NCBI RefSeq assembly: GCF_900473935.1
Contig: NZ_UCNN01000019.1
Span: 186,001-250,000 of the forward strand
Reading direction: 5' to 3'
DNA length: 64,000 bases
From: Synechococcus sp. UW105
Lineage (GTDB): Bacteria > Cyanobacteriota > Cyanobacteriia > PCC-6307 > Cyanobiaceae
Below, piece after piece: positions 43,194 to 52,193 of this stretch (position 1 is its first letter; the number at the start of each line of letters is the position of its first letter). The position numbers and the translations under genes are program-made. The notes under the pieces were generated by a model. The model saw nothing but the letters and a program-made list of their open reading frames with translations. It did no database searches and had not been told where the DNA came from.

Positions 43194-45047
43194 ATGACCG
43201 AGCCGGAAGCCGGTCGTCGAAGACGTCGCCGCCCGCGCCAGCGGGTGATTCCACTTGAGTCGGTCCCGGCTCAACGCATGCGTTGGGTGTTTGGCTTGCT
43301 CTGCCTTGGCCTCATCGGCTTGATGGGCCGTATGGCCTGGCTGCAAGTGATGCAGTCTTCCACGCTTGAAGCCCGGGCTCGCAGTGTTCAGACCCAGCGA
43401 ACGGATCCGCTTGGGACCCGACGTCCGATCGTCGATCGTGCAGGACGTCTCGTTGCCCTGGATGAGGAACGCTTTCGTCTTTGGGCCCATCCCAACAACT
43501 TTCGCTTCCCAGGGGATGATCCTTCTGTCGTCCGTCAGCCTCTCGATCTGGCGCGTCGCCTTTCGGGTCTGTTGGCTCTGCCCATGGCCGATCTCGTTCA
43601 GCGCATGGGCGATCGACCTTCCGGGATTCGGCTGGCGGAAGGCTTGGATCCAGAAACCGCCTCAGAGGTTCGACGTCTCGGTATCAGTGGGCTTGACCTC
43701 GAGGCCTATTCCCATCGTGTCTATCCCCAGGGCAATCTGTTCGCCAATGTGGTGGGGTTCCTGAACCTGGAGCGTGAGCCCCAGGCGGGTTTGGAGCAGA
43801 GCCGAGATCGCGATCTGCAACGGCATGAACAATCCCGCAGTCTGCGCAGAGGCGCTGATGGAACCCCCCTGCCGGACAACCTCAGCCCAGGGATTTTCTT
43901 TGGTGATGACCTTCGGCTTCAGCTCACTCTCGATGCCCGTCTGCAGGATCTGGCGGCGAAGGCCCTTGCGGCGCAGGTCAATGAGTGGAACGCCAAGAAG
44001 GGTGTGGCGATTGTGATGGATGTGCGCAATGGAGAATTGCTGGCCCTGGCCTCGACGCCCACCTACGACCCCAACCGTTACTGGGATTTTCCGCCAGCTC
44101 TGTTTCGTGAGTGGTCGGTGCAGGATCTCTACGAACCCGGCTCGACCTTTAAGCCGATCAACCTGGCCATCGCTCTCCAGGAAAAGGTGATCGGGCCTAA
44201 CGACACGGTGAATGACATCGGCCAGCTTCAGATCGGAGGATGGCCAATCTTCAACCATGACAAGGGTGCCAATGGGGTGATCGATTTCGCCACCGTGCTG
44301 CAGGTTTCGAGCAACGTGGGCATGGTGCAGGCGATGCGCAACCTGCAGCCGCTGCGCTATTGGCAGTGGTTGTCGAAGCTTGGACTGGAGTCCAAGCCCG
44401 ACACCGATCTCCCCGGGGCCGTTGCCGGTCAACTCAAGACCAGGGAGCAATTCACCACTCAGCCAATCGAGCCCGCCACTGCGGCCTTCGGTCAGGGTTT
44501 TTCACTCACCCCGTTGAAGCTGGTGCAGCTGCATGCACTGCTGGCCAATGGTGGACGCATGGTGAGTCCCCATATCACGCGCGGTTTGCGTTCGGGTGAT
44601 GGTCTGGCCAGACGCAATCCCATCCTGGGGCAACCGTTGATCCGTCCTGAGGTGACGCGCACCGTGCTGGCTTGGATGGAATCGGTGGTGGAGAAAGGCA
44701 GCGGTAAGGGTGCCAGAACTCCCGGTTACCGCATTGGGGGCAAAACAGGCACGGCCCAGAAAGCTCTCAACGGTGTTTATGTGCCTGGCGCCAAGATCTG
44801 CAGCTTCGTGGCCACCCTCCCGATCGAAGACCCTCGTTACGTGGTGTTGGTCGTTGTGGATGAACCCCAGGGCAGGAATGCCTACGGTTCCACCGTTGCG
44901 GTGCCGGTGGCCAAGAAGATCATTGATGGTCTGCTTGTGATCGAAAAAATTCCGCCTAGCGGAGGCCACACCGCCCATCAGCCGGCGCGTCAACCTGCTG
45001 CGGCTCTTGATGGAGATCCCGATGGGGCCCCAGCTCCTGCGGGTTAA
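43194..45047 (+). CDS. ftsI: division peptidoglycan transpeptidase FtsI (class B PBP)
   Basis: After one membrane helix, the product has the PBP dimerisation domain (VDRAGRLVALDEE) and the transpeptidase domain with GSTFKP (Ser near residue 317), SSN in VSSNVG and GGKTGTAQ. At 617 residues it matches class B penicillin-binding proteins for septal cross-linking. The C-terminal tail is Pro/Ala-rich. It is cotranscribed with the FtsL-like gene. Confidence 0.96.
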   Translation: MTEPEAGRRRRRRPRQRVIPLESVPAQRMRWVFGLLCLGLIGLMGRMAWLQVMQSSTLEARARSVQTQRTDPLGTRRPIVDRAGRLVALDEERFRLWAHPNNFRFPGDDPSVVRQPLDLARRLSGLLALPMADLVQRMGDRPSGIRLAEGLDPETASEVRRLGISGLDLEAYSHRVYPQGNLFANVVGFLNLEREPQAGLEQSRDRDLQRHEQSRSLRRGADGTPLPDNLSPGIFFGDDLRLQLTLDARLQDLAAKALAAQVNEWNAKKGVAIVMDVRNGELLALASTPTYDPNRYWDFPPALFREWSVQDLYEPGSTFKPINLAIALQEKVIGPNDTVNDIGQLQIGGWPIFNHDKGANGVIDFATVLQVSSNVGMVQAMRNLQPLRYWQWLSKLGLESKPDTDLPGAVAGQLKTREQFTTQPIEPATAAFGQGFSLTPLKLVQLHALLANGGRMVSPHITRGLRSGDGLARRNPILGQPLIRPEVTRTVLAWMESVVEKGSGKGARTPGYRIGGKTGTAQKALNGVYVPGAKICSFVATLPIEDPRYVVLVVVDEPQGRNAYGSTVAVPVAKKIIDGLLVIEKIPPSGGHTAHQPARQPAAALDGDPDGAPAPAG

Positions 45048-45113
45048 CAAACAGGGGGGTGCCAGTTCTGCTGAGCTGGCTACGTTACGAACCTAGAGCC
45101 GTACTTCGCTTCC

Positions 45114-46286
45114 ATGGCCTCTCTTCTCGAACAGCTGTCCGCCATGACCGTTGTCGTGGCTGACACCGGCGACCTGGAGGCGATCCGTCGTTTCACACCA
45201 CGGGACGCCACCACCAACCCTTCCCTGATCCTGGCTGCTGCCCAGATTCCCGCTTACCAGAGCTTGATCGATGAGGCTTTGCAGTCCTCACGCCGACTGC
45301 TCGGCAGCAATGCGCCGGTCGAGGACGTCGTGCATGAGGCCCTGGATGAGATCTGCGTGATCTTCGGCAAGGAAATTCTCAAAATCGTTCCAGGCCGCGT
45401 GTCCACCGAGGTCGATGCCCGTTTGAGCTTCGATACTGAGGCCACGATCGAGAAGGGTCGCAAGCTGATTCGTCTTTACAACGATGCAGGAATCAGCAAT
45501 GACCGTGTGCTGATCAAGATTGCCTCCACCTGGCAGGGCATCAAAGCGGCGGAGGTGCTGGAGAAGGAGGGAATTCACTGCAACCTCACGCTCCTGTTTG
45601 GTTTTGGCCAGGCCGTCGCCTGCGCGGAGTCCGCCGTCACCCTGATCTCTCCCTTTGTCGGTCGCATTCTTGACTGGTACAAGGCCGAGACAGGACGGGA
45701 TGCCTATCCCGGGCCAGAGGATCCCGGCGTGCTGTCCGTGACCAGGATCTTCAACTATTTCAAGACCTACGGCTACAAGACAGAGGTGATGGGCGCGAGT
45801 TTCCGCAACACCGATGAGATTGTTGAGCTTGCTGGCTGTGATCTCCTCACCATTTCCCCGAAACTGCTTGATCAACTCCGCAGCACCGAGGCCCCACTCG
45901 TTCGCAAGCTTGATGGAGGCAATGCCACTGGTGGTGAGCCCCAAATCCATCTGGATCGTCAGGGCTTCGATTCGATGATGGCTGACGATCGCATGGCCAC
46001 CGACAAGCTCAGTGAGGGCATCAAGGGCTTCAGCAAGGCGATTGAAACCCTTGAGGCGCAACTTGCTCACCGCTTGGCCGAACTCGAGGGGGGTGCCGCT
46101 TTTCGGCATGCTGTTCAGGAGATTTTCTTGCTCAACGACATGAACGGTGACGGTTCGATCACGCGTGATGAATGGCTGGGTAGTGACGCCGTGTTCGACG
46201 CCCTTGATCAGGATCACGATGGACGCCTGACTCCGGAGGAGGTTCGTTCTGGTTTTGGCGCGGCTCTTGCACTCACGACAGCCTGA
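45114..46286 (+). CDS. tal: transaldolase with C-terminal EF hands
   Basis: The first 330 residues are class I transaldolase: TTNPSL near residue 33, the Schiff-base Lys in [10 protein letters not shown] (K135), and the barrel strands GATGGEP-like and SPF. It moves a dihydroxyacetone unit between sugar phosphates in the pentose phosphate cycle. The last 50 residues hold two EF-hand loops, [12 protein letters not shown] (about 342-353) and [12 protein letters not shown] (about 366-377), suggesting calcium binding. I recall this fusion in marine picocyanobacteria. Confidence 0.95.
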   Translation: MASLLEQLSAMTVVVADTGDLEAIRRFTPRDATTNPSLILAAAQIPAYQSLIDEALQSSRRLLGSNAPVEDVVHEALDEICVIFGKEILKIVPGRVSTEVDARLSFDTEATIEKGRKLIRLYNDAGISNDRVLIKIASTWQGIKAAEVLEKEGIHCNLTLLFGFGQAVACAESAVTLISPFVGRILDWYKAETGRDAYPGPEDPGVLSVTRIFNYFKTYGYKTEVMGASFRNTDEIVELAGCDLLTISPKLLDQLRSTEAPLVRKLDGGNATGGEPQIHLDRQGFDSMMADDRMATDKLSEGIKGFSKAIETLEAQLAHRLAELEGGAAFRHAVQEIFLLNDMNGDGSITRDEWLGSDAVFDALDQDHDGRLTPEEVRSGFGAALALTTA

Positions 46287-46412
46287 GTGCAGAGTCCCCG
46301 CCTTTTCGCTCAACAGTTGTCTCGCTAACCCAGATTGGTCCGCTGTAGGGCTTTTGACATCGTCACGAAGCCCTCTCGAGCTTTAATCAGCCATGGCCCT
46401 GGAGTTGGGAGT

Positions 46413-46799
46413 ATGAACGCCCTTGACACCATGAAAGCTCTTGCTGCCACCAGTGAGGTGAGAGTTGCTCAGGCTGGAGAAGTGATCTTCTCTTCTGGTG
46501 AATCCGGTGCTTCGATGTTCGGCTTGCTTGAGGGGAGCGTGCGCTTGTGCTGGACAACCTCGGATGGCAGCGATGGATATGAATTGATCGCAGCAGGGAA
46601 TGTGTTTGGTTCGGGCGCTTTGGTGACCACGGATCATCGTCGCCTTGGCACGGCGATGGCTGAAACGGCCTGTCGCTTGATCGAAATGAACCGCGAGAAG
46701 TTTCTGTTTGCTGTGCAGGAGTCGCCAATGTTTGCGATTGAGTTGCTGGCCTCGGTGGATGAGCGCTTGCGTGATCTCAAGCTGAGCGAGCGATCCTGA
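46413..46799 (+). CDS. lone cyclic-nucleotide-binding domain protein
   Basis: The product, 128 residues, covers a Crp-type beta roll: QAGEVIFSSGESGASMFGLLEGSVRL, GNVFGSGALV and a final helix, but no helix-turn-helix follows. The usual phosphate-binding RxS/T Arg is not evident where cAMP would sit. It may sense another ligand or act as a partner. The gene is separated from transaldolase by 126 bases and converges on the reductase gene. Confidence 0.85.
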   Translation: MNALDTMKALAATSEVRVAQAGEVIFSSGESGASMFGLLEGSVRLCWTTSDGSDGYELIAAGNVFGSGALVTTDHRRLGTAMAETACRLIEMNREKFLFAVQESPMFAIELLASVDERLRDLKLSERS

Positions 46800-46847
46800 A
46801 GCCAAGGCTGCCCAATCTGGGCCTCAGCTTGCTGCTGGTTTGTCTGT

Positions 46848-48008
46848 TCAGCTGCGTTTCAGCAGCAGCCGTTTGATTACGCGTTGGGCGATGTCGCCAT
46901 AGCCCATCTCTCCAGAGAGGATTTGGGCGATGCGCTGCGGGGCGGTAGGTCGCTTGATGCCCAGTTGATACCCCACTTTCGGAAAGCGATAGAACACCTG
47001 GGCGATACGCCGTCCCCAGGCCATCGAATCGCCCCATCGTGCTCGCATCCGCTGCGAATAAAGCGAGAGATCCTTTTGCTCCCCACGAAGCCAGAGGTCC
47101 AGGCTGGAGGCGGCTTCACAGCCACTCATGAGGGCAGGTCGCAGGCCTTCTGCCAGAAATGGATCGCAAAGCGACGCCGCGTCTCCCACCGCAACCATGC
47201 CATCGGCGTGTAGGGGGTGATGGCCGTTCCAAACCCGCAGCTGCGCTTGCTGCCGCAGACCTGCGTCAGCGGAGAAACCCAGGTCTGGTAACAGTTGGGA
47301 CAGGATTGCGTCGCTGTCGGCGGCATGGCGGCCGATGAAGGTGCCGACGCCCACATTCACCCCATCACCCATCGGGAATGCCCAAGCGAAGCCGTGATGC
47401 ACCAGCCCGAATTCGAAGCGGGCGGAGCCAGGCCGCAGTGCCCCCCTCCCCTCAAGCCGTACCGAAGTGGTGCTGGCGCAATGTGGTTTGCCAGGTCCAA
47501 GGCCGAAGCGTTCGGGCCAAGGCGAGGCAGAACCATCCGCGATCACCACTGCTCGCGCTTCGATCGCACGTCCATCAGCACTGAGAACTCGCCAGCCTGC
47601 CTCGTGCCTGCTCAGGTCGGTGACTTCGAAGCCTTGGTGCAAGTCAGCACCCCGTTCAACAGCCCGTTCGATCAGAAGCGAATCAAGCCGTTCGCGGCGG
47701 ACGATCCAGAACGGGGCCGATCCTGGTAGCTCGGCGACGACTGGATCGGTCAGACACCAGCTGAACTCCACTCGCTCAATGACTTCATCAACTGCTGGCG
47801 CAAGAGGGAAGGGGAACCACTGCTGCACTGACGCTGCCATGCCACCGCCACAGGGTTTGATGCGCGAGTGGTGTGATTGGAGCAATGGCGCCTCGCTGCC
47901 GCCATCTTTTTCCAGCACCGTGACGCGATGGCCTGCTTGGCTGAGGTGAAAGGCAGCGGCAGCACCTGCTGCTCCTGCACCGATCACCACCACGTCAGAG
48001 CTGCTCAC
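46848..48008 (-). CDS. geranylgeranyl-reductase-family FAD oxidoreductase
   Basis: The product has the FAD-binding VVVIGAGAAGAAAAFHL, the GD motif in MVAVGDAASLCDPFLAEG and an intervening substrate domain with CGGGMAA. It belongs to the ChlP-like family whose members reduce isoprenoid side chains of chlorophyll or tocopherol precursors; other members saturate archaeal lipids. The canonical chlP is usually longer; this copy of 386 residues may be a related reductase. It is last in the pyrH-frr cluster. Confidence 0.85.
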   Translation of the reverse strand: MSSSDVVVIGAGAAGAAAAFHLSQAGHRVTVLEKDGGSEAPLLQSHHSRIKPCGGGMAASVQQWFPFPLAPAVDEVIERVEFSWCLTDPVVAELPGSAPFWIVRRERLDSLLIERAVERGADLHQGFEVTDLSRHEAGWRVLSADGRAIEARAVVIADGSASPWPERFGLGPGKPHCASTTSVRLEGRGALRPGSARFEFGLVHHGFAWAFPMGDGVNVGVGTFIGRHAADSDAILSQLLPDLGFSADAGLRQQAQLRVWNGHHPLHADGMVAVGDAASLCDPFLAEGLRPALMSGCEAASSLDLWLRGEQKDLSLYSQRMRARWGDSMAWGRRIAQVFYRFPKVGYQLGIKRPTAPQRIAQILSGEMGYGDIAQRVIKRLLLKRS

Positions 48009-48022
48009 GCTGGTTCTTGCGC

Positions 48023-48571
48023 TCAGACCTTGAGAATGTCGGCCTCTTTGTCGGCCAAATGCTTCTCAAGAATGCCAATGAACTTGTCCAGCGTCTTCTG
48101 GACAATGTCCTGTTCGTCGCGGCTTTGGTCCTCAGAGAAGTCACCGTCTTTCTCTTGTTTCTTGATCTTGTCGATCGCATCGCGGCGAATATTTCGCAGC
48201 GCCACCTTGCCCTCTTCGGCGTATTTGGAAGCCAGCTTGCAGAACTCCTTGCGCCGCTCCTCGGTGAGGGGAGGAACGTTGATACGAATGATCTTTCCGT
48301 CGTTATTGGGGGTGAACCCCAGTTCGCTCATGGCGATGGACTTTTCGATCGAGGCGAGGGCACTGATGTCGAAGGGCTGAATTTGGATGGTTTGAGAATC
48401 GGGTGTTGAGAGGGTTGCTAACGACTTCAGGGGGGTGTCGGCGCCGTAGTACTCGACGCTGATGCGATCCAGCAATGAGGCGTTGGCCCGGCCTGTGCGA
48501 ATGGTGTTGAACATGCGCTGGGTGGATTCCACCGACTTCTGCATGCTGGTTTCGAGCTCTTGTTTCGACAT
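48023..48571 (-). CDS. frr: ribosome recycling factor
   Basis: From the ATG at 48571 the 182-residue product has the RRF signatures [25 protein letters not shown], and [19 protein letters not shown]. It splits the post-termination ribosome with EF-G. It follows pyrH by 7 bases, the usual bacterial pairing. Confidence 0.97.
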   Translation of the reverse strand: MSKQELETSMQKSVESTQRMFNTIRTGRANASLLDRISVEYYGADTPLKSLATLSTPDSQTIQIQPFDISALASIEKSIAMSELGFTPNNDGKIIRINVPPLTEERRKEFCKLASKYAEEGKVALRNIRRDAIDKIKKQEKDGDFSEDQSRDEQDIVQKTLDKFIGILEKHLADKEADILKV

Positions 48572-48578
48572 AACGGAT

Positions 48579-49286
48579 TTAGTTGCTGATGCGGGAACCG
48601 ATGGGCTCGCCAGCCACGGCTTTGCCGATGTTGCCAGGTTCGAACAGATTGAAAACAACGATAGGAATGTTGTTGTCTTTGCAAAGGGCGATGGCAGTGC
48701 TGTCCATCACGGCTAGTTCACCGCTAAGCACCTGCTGAAAGGTGAGCCTTTCATGCTTCACGGCATCGGCGTGCTTGGCGGGGTCCTTGTCATAGACGCC
48801 ATCGACCTTGGTGGCTTTGAACACCACATCGGCATTGATTTCGGCTGCGCGAAGCGCTGCCGTGGTGTCGGTGGTGAAGAAGGGATTGCCGCACCCAGCT
48901 CCGAACACCACCACTCGTTGCTTCTCCAGGTGTCGAATGGCCTTGCGGCGGATATAGGGCTCAGCAACCTCCTGCATGGCAATCGCTGTTTGCACCCGAG
49001 TGGGGACTCCGGCTCGCTCCAAGCCGTCCTGCAGGGTGATCGCATTCATCACCGTTGCCAGCATGCCCACGTAGTCGGCCGTGGCTCGATCCATGCCAGC
49101 GGCAGACCCCTTTAGGCCGCGAAAGATGTTGCCTCCACCCACAACGATGGCGAGCTCGGTGCCGCTGGCGATCACCCTGGCGACATCCTCCGCGATGGAC
49201 TGGACGATCGCGGGATCGATGCCATATCCCTGATCACCCATCAGCGCTTCACCGCTGAGTTTGAGCAGGGCGCGCTTGTATGCCAT
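48579..49286 (-). CDS. pyrH: uridylate kinase
   Basis: The hexameric UMP kinase has [10 protein letters not shown] near the N-terminus, the GGGNIFRG loop, the [13 protein letters not shown] nucleotide site and [12 protein letters not shown]. It converts UMP to UDP. At 235 residues it is of normal length. The upstream DNA of about 110 bases is the probable promoter of the pyrH-frr-reductase unit. Confidence 0.97.
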   Translation of the reverse strand: MAYKRALLKLSGEALMGDQGYGIDPAIVQSIAEDVARVIASGTELAIVVGGGNIFRGLKGSAAGMDRATADYVGMLATVMNAITLQDGLERAGVPTRVQTAIAMQEVAEPYIRRKAIRHLEKQRVVVFGAGCGNPFFTTDTTAALRAAEINADVVFKATKVDGVYDKDPAKHADAVKHERLTFQQVLSGELAVMDSTAIALCKDNNIPIVVFNLFEPGNIGKAVAGEPIGSRISN

Positions 49287-49399
49287 TCAGCCACCAGATC
49301 TTGTCGACAGTAGCAAGGGGTTTCCCTGTGTCCTGACCTCTCGCCGAGGGCTGGTCAGGACAAGAAAACGCGCTTGCATGGTGCAACCGAGACCCCCCA

Positions 49400-49585
49400 A
49401 TGCCTGATCACGGCAAGCCACGCAGTGGGGTGATGGCCAGGCTCACGTTATCGGCCCTTGACCGTGCCAGTCAGGATCCTTCTTGCTGGCGCGATCCGAT
49501 TGTTCACCGCGCCTTGCTGGTGAGCGGTTTGTCGGTGCTGACAGCGGCAACAGCTCTGCTCAAGACTGATCTTGAGCAGAGCTGA
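49400..49585 (+). CDS. possible small membrane-associated protein
   Basis: The 61-residue frame has a hydrophobic helix (HRALLVSGLSVLTAATALL). A second start at 49433 has GGGGTG just upstream and may be the true one. The stop lies in a perfect 14-bp hairpin, so the gene, if real, ends in the terminator shared with the convergent CobO fusion gene. Confidence 0.4.
   Translation: MPDHGKPRSGVMARLTLSALDRASQDPSCWRDPIVHRALLVSGLSVLTAATALLKTDLEQS
49552..49583. terminator. perfect 14-bp hairpin between convergent genes
   Basis: Arms 49552-49565 and 49570-49583 pair perfectly around CTGA. No T-run follows on the plus strand. It probably stops transcription in both directions. Confidence 0.6.
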
Positions 49586-49594
49586 ATCGAGTGT

Positions 49595-50914
49595 TCAGAA
49601 TTCGATGCCAGCCTGTGCTTTCACCCCCTGCTCACGGAACGGGTGATGAATCAATGTCATTTCAGTGACAAGATCGGCGGCTTCGATCAGTTCTGGGGGG
49701 GCTCCCCTTCCTGTGAGTGCGACGTGGCAAAGCTCTGGACGCTGGCTTAAGCCATCCAGCACAGTGCTGACCTCGATGTAGCCCAGCTTCAGAGCAACAT
49801 TCAGCTCATCCAGGAGCACAAGCTTGATGGATGGATCTTTCAGGTAGCCCAGGGCGGTCTGCCAGGCATTGCCCACAAGTTGCTGGTCACGTTCACGGTC
49901 TTGTGTCTCCCAGGTGAAGCCTTCGCCAAGGGCATGCCACGACACCTGATCGCCGAAGGCTTTGAGGGCTCTGGCCTCGCCAGGTTCCCATCCCCCTTTG
50001 ATGAACTGCACAATCGCCACCCTCTCCCCATGGCCCAAGGTGCGCAGGGCGAGGCCGAGTCCGGCAGTGGTCTTGCCTTTGCCCTGTCCGGTGAACACCA
50101 GTACGAGGCCTTTTTCCTTATTGCGTTCTTCCACGCGCTGGCGTTGAACCTGCTGACGCCGTTCCATTCGCTTGCGATAGCCCGCGTTGTCCTGTTCCGG
50201 GGCCAGTCGGCCGCCCATACCCAGCTCGGCTGCGGTCTGGTCCAGATTGCTGTTGTTCATCACTGTTCTCCGGGGGGGCCGAGCGGTGGGGCGACAGGCG
50301 GTGATGCGCTGCAAGGCCTCGCCGGCCAGCAGTTCCTGTTCCACCTGATTGAAACCAAGCCCTCTGAGCTGGGAGGGAAGGTCGTCTTCCAGCATGGCGG
50401 TCGCGGTGTCGGTTTCAAACAGCGCGCAGAACAGCCACTGGGGCAGGCGTAGCCACGGACCAGCTGGATGCAGGTCCACCAGCACCAGCCATCCCCCGGG
50501 GCGCAGCAGCCGAAGGCATTGCCGAAGCACGATCTCTCGTTCCTGGCGCGGAAATTCATGCAGCGCCACGCTCAATTGAATGGCGTCGAATGCCGCATCG
50601 GCGAAAGGCGGAGCCTCGGCGAGTCCCTCGACGCGTTGCAGGTGAGGGTGGCGACTGGCGGCGAGATTCAGGGCCAGGGGCGAGACATCCAGCCCGGTCA
50701 CGTTGAAACCGGCCAATAGCCAGGGGGCGGCTGCTTCCCCGCTGCCGCAGCACAGGTCCAGCACGGCAGCCCCGGGCTGAAGTCTGGCCTTCATGACCTC
50801 AAGCCCCAGTCCCCTGAGGCGCTGCACCCCTCCCACACTCAGAGATGACACCGCTGTGACCGTGTCGTAGATCCAGCGATGGCGGTAGGCGAGGGGTCTT
50901 AGAAACGAGCTCAT
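49595..50914 (-). CDS. fused SAM methyltransferase and cob(I)alamin adenosyltransferase
   Basis: One frame encodes two enzymes. Residues 1-210 are a class I methyltransferase (VLDLCCGSGEAAAP; VTGLDVSP). Residues 219-439 are CobO/BtuR with the Walker-A-like FTGQGKGKTT and the LLDELNVALKLGY motif, which transfers adenosine to corrinoids. The join contains a tract of seven Gs at 50272-50278, and the codon for M219 (50260) has GGAG 8 bases upstream. Hence a split into two genes with a frameshift in the tract, or internal initiation, is plausible. The methyltransferase substrate is unknown. Confidence 0.85.
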   Translation of the reverse strand: MSSFLRPLAYRHRWIYDTVTAVSSLSVGGVQRLRGLGLEVMKARLQPGAAVLDLCCGSGEAAAPWLLAGFNVTGLDVSPLALNLAASRHPHLQRVEGLAEAPPFADAAFDAIQLSVALHEFPRQEREIVLRQCLRLLRPGGWLVLVDLHPAGPWLRLPQWLFCALFETDTATAMLEDDLPSQLRGLGFNQVEQELLAGEALQRITACRPTARPPRRTVMNNSNLDQTAAELGMGGRLAPEQDNAGYRKRMERRQQVQRQRVEERNKEKGLVLVFTGQGKGKTTAGLGLALRTLGHGERVAIVQFIKGGWEPGEARALKAFGDQVSWHALGEGFTWETQDRERDQQLVGNAWQTALGYLKDPSIKLVLLDELNVALKLGYIEVSTVLDGLSQRPELCHVALTGRGAPPELIEAADLVTEMTLIHHPFREQGVKAQAGIEF

Positions 50915-50957
50915 CAGGAACGGGAAAGGATGCGACTGCGAATGTCAGGCACAGCAT

Positions 50958-52193
50958 TCATCCTGCCGCTGAAGGATTGGACTGAGCGGCACCGAATGCG
51001 GGCAGGCAGCCGAAACTTCGCTGCCCTCCGTAACGGAATTGCCCTCCTGTCTCCTGAACATCCCAGTCGTACGCCATCTGAATGCGACGGCAGATGTTTT
51101 CAATAAGCGGCTCTCCCCCATCGCCATTGGTCATCACCACTAGGCCATAACCCTTGGTCTGATGGGCCATCAGGAAACTGCGATAGCCCTGATTGGATCC
51201 CATGTGAGCGAAGTACCAGCCTTCCCCCTGCTGAAACACATTGAATCCAGCACTGAAGGACCCAACACCGACCGGGCGCCATAGATCTCGGACGAGAGCT
51301 CTGGAGAAGGGCATCACCACATCTCCCGCCGCTGTTCTTTGCAGAGCACGCACCAGGGTTGCAAGCTCCTCTGATGTGCTCCAAAGCCCCGCGGCGGCAA
51401 GCTCTGGATAGACCTTCCAAGGCACGTCAAGGCTCTGCCCATTACTGTCATGGGCCACGGCGGCTGAATGCCAAAGCGATTGGTGCAAAGGCTGTTGGTA
51501 ATTGCTCAGCAACATTCCCAGTGGCTGAAGCAAGGTGTGTCGCATCAGATCCGGAAAGGCTTGACCGGTCACATCCATCAGCAGCAGTTGCATCACCACG
51601 CTGCCTCCGCCTGAATAGCGCGATTGACGCATTGGCCGAAAGCCTGAACGGACTGCCACTGTTTTGGCTGGTGGCAGTCCGTTCAGGATGCTCACCGTGT
51701 CTGGCAGAGGCTCAGAAGGCCCATAGCCAGGGAATCCAAAACCATCCGCCAGTCCCGATGTGTGACTGAGCAGCATCCTGGGCGTGATTTTTGGAGCGCT
51801 TGGTTCCGCTCGTTGGGGGAATTGCCATGAGCGCAGATAGTTGTTGACGTCTGCATCGAGATCCAGTTGCCCTTGATCAGCCAGGACTGCTGTTGCAGCG
51901 GCCATCACCGGCTTGCTGATCGACGCTGCCTGGAACAGGGTGGTTGGCGTGACAGGGCGCCCTGATCTGGCATCCGCCATGCCGAAGGCGAGCGTCCAAT
52001 GGATCTCGAAATCCTTGATCACAGTGATGCTCACTCCTGGCACACCGGATTCGTCCATCCAGGTCTGTAATTCCTTGGTCGGCAGCACGGAACCAACCTC
52101 AGCCTCCGCGGTCGGTTCTGCCTGACCGGAGGATTGAAGCCCCGTCAGCGAAATGAGCAGCAGCGCTGCTATCGGCAGCCGTCGCCTTCTCAT
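50958..52193 (-). CDS. exported beta-lactamase-family serine hydrolase
   Basis: After a signal peptide (PIAALLLISLTGLQSS, cleavage near GQAEP) the domain has the SxxK nucleophile in AASISKPVM, the YSG triad in SRYSGGGS and HMGSNQG near the C-terminus. The family includes D-alanyl-peptidases, esterases and class C-like lactamases. Substrate not decidable. The start codon overlaps the stop of the upstream recombinase gene (ATGA), so the two are translationally coupled. Confidence 0.9.
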   Translation of the reverse strand: MRRRRLPIAALLLISLTGLQSSGQAEPTAEAEVGSVLPTKELQTWMDESGVPGVSITVIKDFEIHWTLAFGMADARSGRPVTPTTLFQAASISKPVMAAATAVLADQGQLDLDADVNNYLRSWQFPQRAEPSAPKITPRMLLSHTSGLADGFGFPGYGPSEPLPDTVSILNGLPPAKTVAVRSGFRPMRQSRYSGGGSVVMQLLLMDVTGQAFPDLMRHTLLQPLGMLLSNYQQPLHQSLWHSAAVAHDSNGQSLDVPWKVYPELAAAGLWSTSEELATLVRALQRTAAGDVVMPFSRALVRDLWRPVGVGSFSAGFNVFQQGEGWYFAHMGSNQGYRSFLMAHQTKGYGLVVMTNGDGGEPLIENICRRIQMAYDWDVQETGGQFRYGGQRSFGCLPAFGAAQSNPSAAG

